Shown here piece after piece: positions 33,907 to 47,086 of a DNA stretch of 64,000 nucleotides; positions within the stretch are counted from its first letter, which is position 1; each line of letters starts with the position of its first letter. The stretch covers positions 11,993-75,992 of the forward strand of contig JANLFW010000002.1 in NCBI GenBank assembly GCA_024653305.1. The letters are read 5' to 3'. Below the pieces are notes generated by a model. That model made no database searches. It saw only the letters and a program-made list of their open reading frames with translations, and had not been told where the DNA came from. The translations under genes were made by a program, and so were the position numbers. Origin of the DNA: Candidatus Acetothermia bacterium (GTDB lineage: Bacteria > Bipolaricaulota > Bipolaricaulia > Bipolaricaulales > Bipolaricaulaceae).

Positions 33907-34839
33907 GTGAAGGATGGGTGGATGCTGGACCTTCCCGTGACGGAACAGCCGAACCCGGTAGCCGTGGGATTGGACACGAAGACGACACTGGGCATCCTCA
34001 ACATTATGAACGCCGAGGACCAGAAAGTCCCCCTGGCCGTGGCCTCCCAATTGGAGACCATAGCTCGGCTCGTGGATGCCTTCGTGCGCGCCTATGAGGC
34101 GGGAGGCCGGGTGTTCTACGTGGGGGCGGGGACGAGCGGCCGCCTGGGGGTTCTGGACGCTGTGGAATGCATGCCCACCTTTGGGATCCCCGCAGGACGT
34201 GTGGAGGCTATCCTTGCCGGGGGAATAGGCGCATTTTTCAGGTCGTGGGAGGGCCTCGAAGATGACGAGGCGGCCGGGCAGGCCGTGGTCATCGAGAAGG
34301 AGATGGGCCGCGAGGATCTCGTGATCGGGATCACCGCCAGCGGGGAGACACCCTTTGTCCTGGGGTGCGCCGCGGCCGCGAAGAAACGGGGGTGCACCAC
34401 GGGCGCCATCACCTGCAGCCCCGCCTCCACCATCTCCCGGCTAGTGGACATCCCGGTGGTGGTCGTGGTGGGGCCAGAGGTCGTCGCGGGCTCAACCCGG
34501 CTGAAGGCTGGCACCGCCCAGAAACTGGTCCTCAACATGGTGAGCACAACGGCGGCGATCCGACTTGGGAAGGTCTACGATCGGTTTATGGTCGATCTCC
34601 AGGCCACGAACCGAAAGCTGCGGGAGCGAGCGGCCCGCATCCTCATGGCCATCACCGGGGAGGACGAAGCGGTAGTGGAAGTGGTCCTGCAAGACGCGAA
34701 CTATCAGGTCAAGACCGCGCTGTTGATGCTCCTCGGGCGTGTGTCATGCCAAACTGCCCGCGAACTCCTCCAATCGCATGGAGGGTATGTGCGGAAAGCA
34801 CTGGAAGCACTGGGCATCGGAGGTGAAGATGCGTGCTGA
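33907..34839 (+). CDS. murQ: N-acetylmuramic acid 6-phosphate etherase
   Basis: MurQ cleaves the lactyl ether of MurNAc-6-phosphate, giving GlcNAc-6-phosphate and D-lactate. The 310-residue product has the TEQPNP start, the SIS-fold sugar-phosphate loop FYVGAGTSGRLGVLDAVECM with catalytic E87, GLEDDE with E118, and ITASGETPFV, TGAITCSP and VVAGSTRLKAGTAQKLVLNM. The start is a GTG 14 bp after the permease with AGGAGCAGAGGT upstream. The D-lactate produced is a likely substrate of the divergently encoded dehydrogenase/EtfAB. Confidence 0.96.
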   Translation: MKDGWMLDLPVTEQPNPVAVGLDTKTTLGILNIMNAEDQKVPLAVASQLETIARLVDAFVRAYEAGGRVFYVGAGTSGRLGVLDAVECMPTFGIPAGRVEAILAGGIGAFFRSWEGLEDDEAAGQAVVIEKEMGREDLVIGITASGETPFVLGCAAAAKKRGCTTGAITCSPASTISRLVDIPVVVVVGPEVVAGSTRLKAGTAQKLVLNMVSTTAAIRLGKVYDRFMVDLQATNRKLRERAARILMAITGEDEAVVEVVLQDANYQVKTALLMLLGRVSCQTARELLQSHGGYVRKALEALGIGGEDAC

Positions 34840-34920
34840 GACGGAACCACTTCAGTTGGGCCACCTGCGGAGGCCGAGCTTCTGGGCCAGGGCCAGGCCC
34901 GAGGATCGCCGGGAGGGGCC

Positions 34921-36090
34921 ATGCTCGTGATCGGGCTCATGGCCGGCACCTCCTTGGACGGGATCACGGCGGCACTTGTGGAGATCGAAGAAGCTGGGGA
35001 GAGGTTCCCAGAAAGGCCAAAGCTCCGGGTGAAGCTTCTGGCACACCATACCCAGCCTTATCCCCGGGAAGTCCGAGAGGAGTTGCTCGCGCTGTCCACT
35101 GCAGGCCATGTGTTCGAGCTGGCCAATATGGACGTCTTCCTCGGGGAGCTCTTCGCCGAGGCGGCGCTGGCGGTCGTGGCCAAAGCCGGACGCGATATCT
35201 CGGAAGCGGGGCTTATCGGTAGCCACGGGCAAACGATCTGTCACTTTCCTGGTGGACTTGCTGATTATCCGTTCCGGCGCCCTTGTACACTCCAAATTGG
35301 TGAGATAGATGTGATAGCCGCCCGCACTGGGGTCACCACCGTTGGAGATTTTCGGCCCAAGGACATGGCGGTGGGGGGGCAGGGTGCCCCCCTTATCCCT
35401 TACGTCGACTACCAGTTGTTCTGGCACCCCGCGCTCCATCGCGTGCTCCTGAACATCGGTGGGATCGCCAACGTCACCTATATCCCGGCCGGAGCCCCCC
35501 TCGAGGCGATCAAGGCCTTCGATACCGGGCCAGGGAACATGGTGATCGACGGACTCGTACGCAGGATCAGCAACGGCCAGCTCCATTACGACGAGGATGG
35601 CGCGATAGCCGCCCGGGGGCGGGTCCATCCGCCGCTCCTGCAGCTCCTCCTCGACCATCCGTTCATCACGAAGGAGCCCCCGAAGACCACGGGCCGGGAA
35701 GAGTTCGGCGACGAGTTCGTGGAGGAGGTGATGGCCCAGGGCCGGAGCATGGGATTGAACGATGAGGATCTGATGGCCACCGTCACTACCTTCACCGCCG
35801 AAGCCATCGCCGTGAACTGTCGGAGGTTCCTGGGACCGGTGAACGAGGTCATCGCAGGTGGGGGTGGTGCTCACAACCGTACGCTCATGGAGCGTCTGGC
35901 CGCACGGTTCCCCGGGATCAAGGTCACCACCACCCAGGAATACGGGATCCCAGTGGAGGCGAAGGAAGCTCTGGGATTCGCGCTGTTGGCCTATCAGGCC
36001 CTTCACCGAAGACCGAACAACGTGCCGTCGGGCACGGGAGCACGGTGCCCGGTGGTCATGGGCAAGATCAGCTGGGAGGTGGCCCGATGA
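34921..36090 (+). CDS. anmK: Anhydro-N-acetylmuramic acid kinase
   Basis: AnmK opens the 1,6-anhydro bond of anhMurNAc and phosphorylates it, giving MurNAc-6-phosphate for MurQ. The 389-residue product shows GLMAGTSLDGITAALVEIE, GLIGSHGQTICHFP, TLQIGEIDVIAARTGVTTVG, DFRPKDMAVGGQGAPL, RVLLNIGGIANVTYI, FDTGPGNMVID and the ATP-site GGGGAHNRTLMERLA. The ATG has GGGAGGGG at 3 nt. The 81 bp between murQ and this gene holds only a short unconvincing open frame. Its presence means that anhydro-sugars, the products of lytic transglycosylases, are processed. Confidence 0.95.
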   Translation: MLVIGLMAGTSLDGITAALVEIEEAGERFPERPKLRVKLLAHHTQPYPREVREELLALSTAGHVFELANMDVFLGELFAEAALAVVAKAGRDISEAGLIGSHGQTICHFPGGLADYPFRRPCTLQIGEIDVIAARTGVTTVGDFRPKDMAVGGQGAPLIPYVDYQLFWHPALHRVLLNIGGIANVTYIPAGAPLEAIKAFDTGPGNMVIDGLVRRISNGQLHYDEDGAIAARGRVHPPLLQLLLDHPFITKEPPKTTGREEFGDEFVEEVMAQGRSMGLNDEDLMATVTTFTAEAIAVNCRRFLGPVNEVIAGGGGAHNRTLMERLAARFPGIKVTTTQEYGIPVEAKEALGFALLAYQALHRRPNNVPSGTGARCPVVMGKISWEVAR

Positions 36091-37209
36091 CCTGTCTTCC
36101 AGAAGCCGCGGACCCCCGGGACGTGGGTATGGACCCAGGTCGTCTCGGGCGGATCGACGCGGTGATCGAGGCGGCCATCGCGGCGGGGACCATCCCCGGG
36201 GCGGTGGTGCTGGTCACCCGGTCCGGTAAGGTCGTGAAGCACACAAGCTACGGGATGGCCATGGAGATCCCCGAGCAGCGCCCCATGTGCACCGCAACGA
36301 TCTTCGACTTGGCCTCCCTGACCAAGGTGGTGGTCACGGTTCCCCTGTCCCTCATGCTCGTGGAGCAGGGCCTATGGAACCTTCGGGATCCCGTCGCGCG
36401 CTTCTTCCCTCAACTCGGGTGGGGTGATCAAGTTACGATCTTGCACCTTCTGACGCACACCGCCGGCCTCCCCCCATGGATGAACCTGTTTTACCTCGGA
36501 CGCGGGCGGGACAGGGTGCTGGAGCTCCTGTGCAGCCATCGCTGGCCGGTGCCGCCCCTGACCCAGGACCCGGGCCGTAGGGTCATCTATAGCGACTTGG
36601 GCTACATCCTCGTGGGCGCGGCCATCGAGAAGGTGACCGGAGAACAGCTGGACGTCCTGGCCTCCACGTGGCTATTCACCCCGCTCGGCATGTCGGACAC
36701 GATGTTCAACCCCCGGCCGGAGCTAGTACACAGGATTGCGGCCACAGAACGCGATCCGAATCGAGGGGGAGTCCTTGTGGGAACGGTGCACGACGAGAAC
36801 GCGTGGGCCATGGACGGGGTGGCCGGTCACGCCGGTTTGTTTTCCACGGCCAAAGATGTGGCGATCTATGCCCAGACGCTGTTGAACGGCGGCGTGTACG
36901 GAGAACAGAAGTTGCTTTCCCCTCGTTCGGTTGAGGTGATGACCTCCCCGCACACCGAGGGCCTGAATGAGAGAAGAGGTCTCGGGTGGATGCTCCAAGG
37001 CCCAGGGACCTTGTCCGCGGGGGACTTGCTGTCCGAGCGCGCGTTCGGGCACACTGGGTTCACCGGGACCTCCCTGTGGGTTGATCCCGAGTACGCACTT
37101 ATCGTGGTGCTGCTGACGAACAGAGTCCACCCGTTACGGGATCGGGGAGCCGCAGAAATACCGGGCCTCCGGGCGTCGGTGAATAACGTGGCTGCTGGGG
37201 CGATCGTCG

Positions 37210-37217
<8 letters not shown>
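36087..37217 (+). CDS. Serine beta-lactamase-family hydrolase, AmiE-like (MurNAc-L-Ala amidase candidate)
   Basis: A 376-residue penicillin-binding-protein fold hydrolase. Active-site motifs: S77-L-T-K80 (SxxK), Y168-S-D (YxN-type), and a C-terminal FGHTGFTG (KTG-type, HTG). Bacillus subtilis AmiE (YbbE), encoded in a MurNAc operon with MurQ, belongs to this family and removes peptides from MurNAc. The same reaction here would strip muropeptides before AnmK/MurQ. No signal peptide is seen, so it should act in the cytoplasm, unlike the secreted Bacillus enzyme. ATGA overlap with anmK; its end overlaps nagA by 8 bp. An esterase role is the alternative. Confidence 0.82.
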
Positions 37218-41850
<4,633 letters not shown>

Positions 41851-41854
<4 letters not shown>

Positions 41855-42318
41855 CCCGTCCCCTCCAGGAGGGCGCAGATCGCGATGGCCAGGGCATCGG
41901 CGGCGTGATCGCTGCCGACCTTTTCCCCGACGAGGCTCTGCACCATGTGGATCACCTGGTCTTTCGGGGCGGAGCCGCTGCCGCAGATCCACTTCTTCAC
42001 CTCGCGCGGGGCGAACGTGTACAGGCGCCGGCCCTGGGCGAGGAGCTTCACCACGCCCACCACCTCCCGCGTGGCCATCGCCGAAGGGGCGTTGCGGGCG
42101 AGGTACACCTCTTCCACCGCCACCCCAGTGGGGTCGTAGGCGGCGATCACCTCGGCGAGCTTGCCGTGAATGGCGCTCAATCGGTCGGGGACCGGAACCG
42201 AAGCCCTCGTGCGGATCGTGCCCGCGCTCAACAACTCCGGCCGGACGCCTCCGGCCACCACCGCGTACCCGGTGGCGGTGAGCCCAGGGTCCACGCCGAG
42301 GATCCGGATCGCCCTCAT
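41851..42318 (-). CDS. ruvC: Holliday junction resolvase RuvC
   Basis: RuvC cuts Holliday junctions in recombinational repair. The 155-residue RNase H-fold product has the four acidic positions: ILGVDPGLTATGYAVV, VAVEEVYLARN, and DHAADALAIAI, preceded by PREVKKWICGSGSAPKDQV. The ATG at 42318 overlaps the DUF177 gene as ATGA; longer starts in the frame would overlap that gene. ruvA and ruvB are not in the window. Confidence 0.95.
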
Positions 42319-42791
42319 AGGAGGTCCTTGAGCTTGGCCAGCCGAGGATCCCGGGTCTTCTCCGCCGTCCCACACCCCGGCCGATGTCCCTCCCGGTTCA
42401 GGTCCGCCCCGCACGTCGGGCACAGGCCGCGACAATCCGGCCGACACAGGGGCTTCAGGGAAAGTCCAATCCGCATCCCGGCCTCGATCATCGGCCGCAG
42501 CTCAAGATAGGGGCCGACGAGCTCGTCGGGCAGCACCTCCAGGGAATCCTCGTGGTCCACCTGTTCCACCAGGTCCACCAGACACCGGGAACACGGGCGG
42601 TGCACCCGTCCCTGAACGCGCACCGTCAGCACCACCCGCCCGTCCTGGTAGAACGCGACCGCATCGGCGTGCACCGCTCCCTCCACCAGGAGCGACTCGC
42701 CCCGCCAGTCCAACTCGGGGATGTCCTCCTCGCCGCTCACCGCAAACGGGCGGCCGGGGGCAGCCCGCATCGCTTCTAGGTCCAGCTTCAT
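42315..42791 (-). CDS. DUF177/YceD-like protein (23S rRNA accumulation family)
   Basis: A 158-residue protein with the YceD pattern: a beta-rich N-terminal part, the single CSRCL pair in VHRPCSRCLVDLVEQV, and the C-terminal CRPDCRGLCPTCGADLNREG signature of the family. In many bacteria yceD precedes rpmF and promotes 23S rRNA accumulation; here rpmF is absent and folP and ruvC are the neighbours, joined by ATGA overlaps on both sides. Cys pairs may bind zinc. Confidence 0.85.
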   Translation of the reverse strand: MKLDLEAMRAAPGRPFAVSGEEDIPELDWRGESLLVEGAVHADAVAFYQDGRVVLTVRVQGRVHRPCSRCLVDLVEQVDHEDSLEVLPDELVGPYLELRPMIEAGMRIGLSLKPLCRPDCRGLCPTCGADLNREGHRPGCGTAEKTRDPRLAKLKDLL

Positions 42792-43621
42792 GTTCCCCTC
42801 CTTGCCCTGAGCCGAACAGCCAGGTCCACCGCCCGGCGCACCGGGGCCACGTCGTGGACGCGGACCATGTCCGCCCCCCGGGCCACGGCCACCGCGCAGG
42901 CGGCGAGCGTCGCTTCCAGACGCTCCGCCACCGGCAGGCCGAGCACCGCCCCGAGGAAGCTCTTGCGCGACGGGCCGACCAGGATCGGCCGGCCGAGCTC
43001 GCCGAGCTCGTCAAGCCGCCGCAGGAGGTCCAGGTTGTGCTCCACCGTCTTGCCAAACCCGATCCCAGGGTCGACGGCGACGAGATCGCGGTCGATGCCG
43101 GCCGCCGCGGCCACCTCGATCCGCTCGGCCAGGAATGACCTCACCTCGCGGACCACGTCCTGATAGTGGGGGGCGAGCTGCATCGTTCTCGGGGTGCCCT
43201 GCATGTGCATCAGCACCACCGGGGCGCCGTGGCCGGCCACCACCCGGGCCATTCCAGGGTCGGCACGCAGGGCAGAGATGTCGTTGACGACCTGCGCCCC
43301 GGCCCGCAAGGCGGCCTCGGCCACCGCGGCCTTGGTGGTGTCCACCGACATCGGCACCCCCAGGCGACCACGCAGCCGCTCGATCACCGGCAGGACCCGC
43401 CGCAGCTCCTCTTCGGCCGGGACCGGCTCCGCCCCGGGCCGGCTGGATTCGCCGCCGATGTCGACAAGGTCTGCGCCCTCCTTGGCCAGGCGCAGGGCAT
43501 GGGCCGCCGCGGCGTCGGGATCGAAAAACCGCCCCCCGTCGGAAAACGAATCCGGGGTCACGTTCACCACGCCCACCACCAGGACGCGGCCCTCAAGATC
43601 CCATTCCCCCCACCGGGCCAT
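42788..43621 (-). CDS. folP: Dihydropteroate synthase
   Basis: FolP joins dihydropterin pyrophosphate and p-aminobenzoate in folate synthesis. The 277-residue TIM barrel shows VGVVNVTPDSFSDGGRFFD, DIGGESSRPGAEPVP, VVNDISALRADPGM, VVLMHMQGTPRTM, DPGIGFGKTVEHNLDLLR, VGPSRKSFLG and the final RVHDVAP. The ATG at 43621 lies 7 nt after an extended -10, so the transcript is probably leaderless; an in-frame upstream start would lie beyond the promoter. It heads the folP-yceD-ruvC-polA operon. Divergent from rplI. Confidence 0.95.
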   Translation of the reverse strand: MARWGEWDLEGRVLVVGVVNVTPDSFSDGGRFFDPDAAAAHALRLAKEGADLVDIGGESSRPGAEPVPAEEELRRVLPVIERLRGRLGVPMSVDTTKAAVAEAALRAGAQVVNDISALRADPGMARVVAGHGAPVVLMHMQGTPRTMQLAPHYQDVVREVRSFLAERIEVAAAAGIDRDLVAVDPGIGFGKTVEHNLDLLRRLDELGELGRPILVGPSRKSFLGAVLGLPVAERLEATLAACAVAVARGADMVRVHDVAPVRRAVDLAVRLRARRGT

Positions 43622-43628
43622 CGGGGCA

Positions 43629-43637
43629 AGTATAGCA
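43629..43637 (-). promoter_or_regulatory. Extended -10 promoter of folP
   Basis: TGCTATACT on the minus strand (TGn plus TATACT at 43629-43634), 7 nt before the folP ATG. No clear -35; the TGn extension may compensate. Confidence 0.6.
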
Positions 43638-43689
43638 CGGGATTTGAACTTGGGATCATCCCCCTCTACCATTACCGGGCCAAGGGGTG

Positions 43690-44142
43690 ATGCACGTGAA
43701 GGTACTGTTGATCCGGGAAGTGCCGGGCCTAGGGATCCCCGGGGACGTGGTGGACGTCAAGGACGGCCATGCCCGTAACTACCTGTTCCCGCAGAAGCTC
43801 GCTGTCCCCCCCACCGCCCACGCGATGGCCCGGTTCGCCAAGCTGCGTGCCCAATACAAGATGGAGCTCGCCGACCGCCGCACCCGGGCCCAAGCGCTGG
43901 CGGAGAAGCTCCTCGGGGCGGAGTTCGTGTTCCTCCGCCGGGTGCACGACGAAGACAAGCTCTACGCCGCCGTGCGCCCCGCGGACCTGGCCCGGGCGAT
44001 CGAGGAGCGGTTCGGCGAGAAGATCGATCCGGACCGGATCCGAATGGGAGCAGTGGAGGCGCTGGGGGAGTACCCGGCGGAGATCACCCTGTACGAGGAC
44101 ATCACCGCCACGGTGACGGTGAAGGTCGAGGTCGCCGCCTGA
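43690..44142 (+). CDS. rplI: 50S ribosomal protein L9
   Basis: A 150-residue bL9. The N-terminal RNA-binding domain is VKVLLIREVPGLGIPGDVVD then VKDGHARNYLFPQKLAVP, the standard motif; a long connecting helix (ARFAKLRAQYKMELADRRTR) and the C-terminal domain follow. ATG 43690 has AAGGGG 3-4 nt upstream; a GTG at 43687 or 43696 cannot be excluded. It is not in the usual rpsF-ssb-rpsR-rplI group. Confidence 0.96.
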   Translation: MHVKVLLIREVPGLGIPGDVVDVKDGHARNYLFPQKLAVPPTAHAMARFAKLRAQYKMELADRRTRAQALAEKLLGAEFVFLRRVHDEDKLYAAVRPADLARAIEERFGEKIDPDRIRMGAVEALGEYPAEITLYEDITATVTVKVEVAA

Positions 44143-44211
44143 GGACGGGGTGGCCGAAAGAGGCGAGCATACCGGGAGCGCTCGTCGGTCGGGGTTCGGA
44201 TAAGCGGGGCC

Positions 44212-44239
44212 CCCAGGGATTCCGCCAGGAATCCTTGGG
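44212..44239 (+). promoter_or_regulatory. Hairpin between rplI and murJ
   Basis: CCCAGGGATTCC pairs with GGAATCCTTGGG (one G-U pair) across GCCA, ending 10 nt before the murJ ATG. There is no T-run, so attenuation or ribosome-site masking is as likely as termination. Confidence 0.5.
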
Positions 44240-44249
44240 ATGCTAGCTT

Positions 44250-45737
44250 ATGGGCCCGTTCCTGTGGGCGGTGGCGCGGTCCGCCCTGGGGACGATCCTC
44301 TCCCGCATCACCGGCCTTGTGCGTGACGCGGCCGTGGCCTACGTGTTCGGGGCCTCGGCCTCCTACGACGCGTTCCTGGTGGCCCTGTTCATCCCCAATG
44401 CGCTGCGGCAGCTCCTCGGGGAGGGGGGGCTCGCCGCCGCGTTCCTCCCCGTGTACGCTCGGGCCAAGGAGCACGGGGAAGGCGACGCTCTGGCCCGGTC
44501 CACGTTCGCCCTCCTCTTCGTCATCCTCCCCCCGCTGTGCCTGGTCGGGGCCCTGCTCGCCCGGTGGTATGTGCCCATCCTCGCCGCCGGCTTCCCTCCG
44601 GAGAAGATGGCCCAGGCGGTGAACCTCGCCCAGTGGCTGTTCCCCCTGATCGGGTTCGTGTCCGTGGCCGCTTTGAGCGGGGGGATCCTCAACGCCCATG
44701 GCCGGTTCTTCCTGCCAGCCCTCGCTCCGGCGGCCCTCAACCTGAGCATGGTGGTGGGCGCGGTGTTCCTGTCCCGCTGGCTTCGTCCCCCGATCTTCGG
44801 CCTCGCCGCCGGGGCGCTGGTGGGCGGCGTGGGCATGGTCGCGATCCAGCTCCCATTTCTGCGCGGCCAGATCCTCGGGCGGTGGCCGGTGTGGCCGCCT
44901 CACCCCGACCTCGGGGACGTGGGGCGGCGCCTGCTGCCGGTGCTGGGCGGGCTGATGGTGGCCGAGGTGAACACGCTCGTCGACAACCGCCTCGCCTCGT
45001 ACCTCGCCGACGGGTCCATCGCCGTCCTCCAGTACGCGATGCGGCTGTTCCAGTTTCCCCTCGGGGTGGTGGCGGCCTCCGTGGCCGCGGTGGCCCTGCC
45101 CCGCCTCGCCCAGCACGTGGCCCGGGGTGAGGAGCAGGGGTTCCGAACTGCGCTCGCGCGGGGGTTCCTGGTCACCGCGGCGTGCATGCTCCCGGCGATG
45201 GCCGGCCTCCTCGTGTTGGGCCGGCCGATCCTGGCCATGCTGTTTCAGCGGGGGGCGTACACCGCCGCCGACACCCTGCGCACGTACGGGGCGCTCGCCG
45301 GGTACCTCGCGGGCCTGTGGGCCTACGCGCTTATGTACTTGTTCTCGCGGGCGTTCTTCGCCCTGGGACGGCCCGCTCTCCCCGTTCTGGCCGGGGCAGT
45401 AGCCCTGGCCCTGAACGTGGGACTCAACCTGTGGTGGGTGCGGATCTGGGGCACGTTCGGCCTGGCCCTGGCCACCGGGATCGCCGGCTGGGCCGATGCC
45501 CTCCTCCTGGGGATCATCCTGTGGCGGCGCCATCCGGGGTGGGTCCAGTGGCGACCGGTCCTGGCCGTGGGGCTGGCGTCGGCCGGGATGGGCCTGGGCG
45601 TGGCGGTGGCCGACCGCTTCCTCGTCCCCTACGGCCCGTGGGTGGAAGTGGCGGTGGGGACGATGTTGGGAGTTGTCCTCTACCTAGGGCTCGCCTGGCT
45701 CCTCGGCCTCCCCCGCTGGCTCAGGGCCGCACGATGA
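44250..45737 (+). CDS. murJ: Lipid II flippase MurJ (MviN)
   Basis: A 495-residue integral membrane protein with about 14 hydrophobic segments, of the MOP superfamily. MurJ flips lipid II across the inner membrane. The diagnostic N-terminal motif is LSRITGLVRDAAVAYVFGAS, followed by FIPNALRQLLGEGGLAAAFLPVY; the central SGGILNAHGRFFLPALAPAA is also conserved. No good SD is visible before the ATG, which sits 10 nt after a hairpin. The 3' end overlaps the convergent zinc-ribbon gene by 17 bp. Confidence 0.94.
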   Translation: MGPFLWAVARSALGTILSRITGLVRDAAVAYVFGASASYDAFLVALFIPNALRQLLGEGGLAAAFLPVYARAKEHGEGDALARSTFALLFVILPPLCLVGALLARWYVPILAAGFPPEKMAQAVNLAQWLFPLIGFVSVAALSGGILNAHGRFFLPALAPAALNLSMVVGAVFLSRWLRPPIFGLAAGALVGGVGMVAIQLPFLRGQILGRWPVWPPHPDLGDVGRRLLPVLGGLMVAEVNTLVDNRLASYLADGSIAVLQYAMRLFQFPLGVVAASVAAVALPRLAQHVARGEEQGFRTALARGFLVTAACMLPAMAGLLVLGRPILAMLFQRGAYTAADTLRTYGALAGYLAGLWAYALMYLFSRAFFALGRPALPVLAGAVALALNVGLNLWWVRIWGTFGLALATGIAGWADALLLGIILWRRHPGWVQWRPVLAVGLASAGMGLGVAVADRFLVPYGPWVEVAVGTMLGVVLYLGLAWLLGLPRWLRAAR

Positions 45738-46314
45738 GGCCCTGCTCCTCCTCGGGGGGCGGGGGGAACGCGCCCAAGAGCCCACGCACGAACCGTTTCT
45801 CGTCCTCCGGGCTGCGGTAGCACCCGAGCCAATCGGCAACCGCTTGCGCGGCCCCGCGCAGCTTGTCCCCGTCGACCTCGCCCTTCTGACGAAGAGGGCC
45901 GAACAGGTCGACCAGGATCCGTCCCAACGGGGGGGGCGCCGGTCCGACCATCACCACCGGGGACAGGCTCTGGGCGAGGTGCACGAGGGCTGCCTCTACC
46001 TCGGCGTCGTCGGCCGGCTCGCGGTGGAGGATCGCCGCCAGCGCCTCGGCCAGGGCCTCCACGTACGACCACGTGATCTCGCGGCCCGCCGCGTCGAGTT
46101 CACGGCGCCACGCGGTCCACGCCTGGACGAGCTCCCGCGCCCGCCGGGCCCGCAGCCGTTCTTCTGCCGCCAGGTAATAGGTGCAGTCAGGCCGACACCG
46201 GATGAACCGACCGCGATGGGCCCCGCAACACTGGCTGCACAAGCGCTGGTCCAACGCCGGACAGCGCCGGTCGCCCGTGCGCTTTCCGCAAAGTTGGCAA
46301 CGGGTGGTACTCAC
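45721..46314 (-). CDS. Uncharacterised protein with cysteine-rich N-terminal zinc ribbon
   Basis: A 197-residue protein not recognised as a named family. The first ~45 residues hold eight cysteines in the pattern CQLCGK...CPALDQRLCSQCCGAHRG...CRPDC, likely one or two zinc sites. A mostly helical, charged region follows (RLRARRARELVQAWTAWRRE) and then a helical domain of ~120 residues rich in A, L and E. GTG start 46314 overlaps the SufT-like gene as GTGA, so it is the third gene of an Rrf2-SufT operon. A role in Fe-S or metal handling is only a guess from context. Confidence 0.6.
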   Translation of the reverse strand: MSTTRCQLCGKRTGDRRCPALDQRLCSQCCGAHRGRFIRCRPDCTYYLAAEERLRARRARELVQAWTAWRRELDAAGREITWSYVEALAEALAAILHREPADDAEVEAALVHLAQSLSPVVMVGPAPPPLGRILVDLFGPLRQKGEVDGDKLRGAAQAVADWLGCYRSPEDEKRFVRGLLGAFPPPPEEEQGLIVRP

Positions 46315-46616
46315 AGGGCGCCGAACTGGCGGCGGACCTCCTCAGACATCATGTCCGGAGTCCAGCGGGGCTCCCACACCAGGCTGACCTCGACGTCGTA
46401 CCCCTCGAACTCCCGGCGCAGGACCTCCTCCACCTGGGCCGGCAGGGACGCGGCCAGCGGGCATCCGGGGGTGGTGAGGGTCATGTCCACAAGGATCTGG
46501 TCGTCATCCACTCGGACGTCGTAGATGAGGCCCATATCCACCACGTTGATCCCCAGCTCGGGATCGATGACGTGGTCACGGATGATCGCCCGAACCGCGT
46601 CCGGGCTGGGCTTCAT
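46311..46616 (-). CDS. SufT/DUF59 (MIP18-like) Fe-S assembly protein
   Basis: A 101-residue DUF59 protein. Family marks: VIDPELGINVVDMGLIYDV and the loop LTTPGCPLAASLP with the conserved Cys; the C-terminus has LVWEPRWTPDMMSEEVRRQFG as in PaaD/SufT proteins. These proteins help mature Fe-S proteins. The ATG at 46616 overlaps the Rrf2 regulator as ATGA and the next gene overlaps it by GTGA. Only this one Suf component is in the window. Confidence 0.9.
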   Translation of the reverse strand: MKPSPDAVRAIIRDHVIDPELGINVVDMGLIYDVRVDDDQILVDMTLTTPGCPLAASLPAQVEEVLRREFEGYDVEVSLVWEPRWTPDMMSEEVRRQFGAL

Positions 46617-47071
46617 CGCTTGCCCCTCCCCTTGCGCGCGCTCGGCTTCCCCGTCTCCCCTGGCTTCTGGGCCAGGCCGACCACGTCGGCCAGCGTGCTC
46701 CCGGCGAGCTCCTGGATAAAGCGCGCCTCGAGCTGCCGCCAGAAGGGCACAGTGGGGCAACCCTCGTTCATAGGGTAGCCTCCGCCCCGCACCTTCCCGT
46801 ACACGAGGACCGGCGTCTCCGGCTCCAGGGCCTTGATGACCTGGTCCAGCTTGATCTCTTGCGGGGAACGGGCCAGGCGGTACCCACCGGTGCGGCCCTT
46901 CTGGGCGGTGACCACGCCAGCCCGACGGAGATCGAGGAGGATCTTGCGCACGAACGCCTCGGGGACGTGATAGCCGTCGGCGATCTCGCGAGCTGAGTGG
47001 TATCCAGTCGGCTTGGTAGCGAGCTCGTAGAGGATCCGCACTCCGTAGCCTAACCGCTTACTGGTGATCAT
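46613..47071 (-). CDS. Rrf2 family transcriptional regulator with a single cysteine
   Basis: A 152-residue Rrf2/IscR-type regulator. The winged helix is shown by GYGVRILYELATKPTGYHSA, VPEAFVRKILLDLRRAGVV and GRTGGYRLARSPQEI. IscR-type Fe-S ligation needs three cysteines; only C105 (NEGCPTVPFW) is present, so a canonical [2Fe-2S] site is unlikely unless other residues or a dimer contribute. Its downstream partner SufT suggests control of Fe-S maturation. ATG 47071 is preferred over 47080, which abuts the -10 box. A basic tail (KPSARKGRGKR) ends it. Confidence 0.88.
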   Translation of the reverse strand: MITSKRLGYGVRILYELATKPTGYHSAREIADGYHVPEAFVRKILLDLRRAGVVTAQKGRTGGYRLARSPQEIKLDQVIKALEPETPVLVYGKVRGGGYPMNEGCPTVPFWRQLEARFIQELAGSTLADVVGLAQKPGETGKPSARKGRGKR

Positions 47072-47080
47072 GGTCGGCAT

Positions 47081-47086
47081 TTTATA
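47081..47086 (-). promoter_or_regulatory. -10 box of the Rrf2-sufT operon overlapping the dxr stop codon
   Basis: TATAAA on the minus strand covers the TAA stop of dxr (47082-47084). The Rrf2 ATG follows after 9 nt, so the message is near-leaderless. Confidence 0.5.

Noticed and set aside
34830-34928. Short open frame between murQ and anmK.
   Set aside because: About 33 codons, no Shine-Dalgarno, no recognisable product, overlaps the anmK start.
43636-43680. tRNA-like pieces on the minus strand upstream of folP (a D-loop-like AATGGTAGAG and a T-loop-like GTTCAAATCC).
   Set aside because: Only about 20 nt separate them, there is no anticodon arm or acceptor stem, and the region is the folP promoter.
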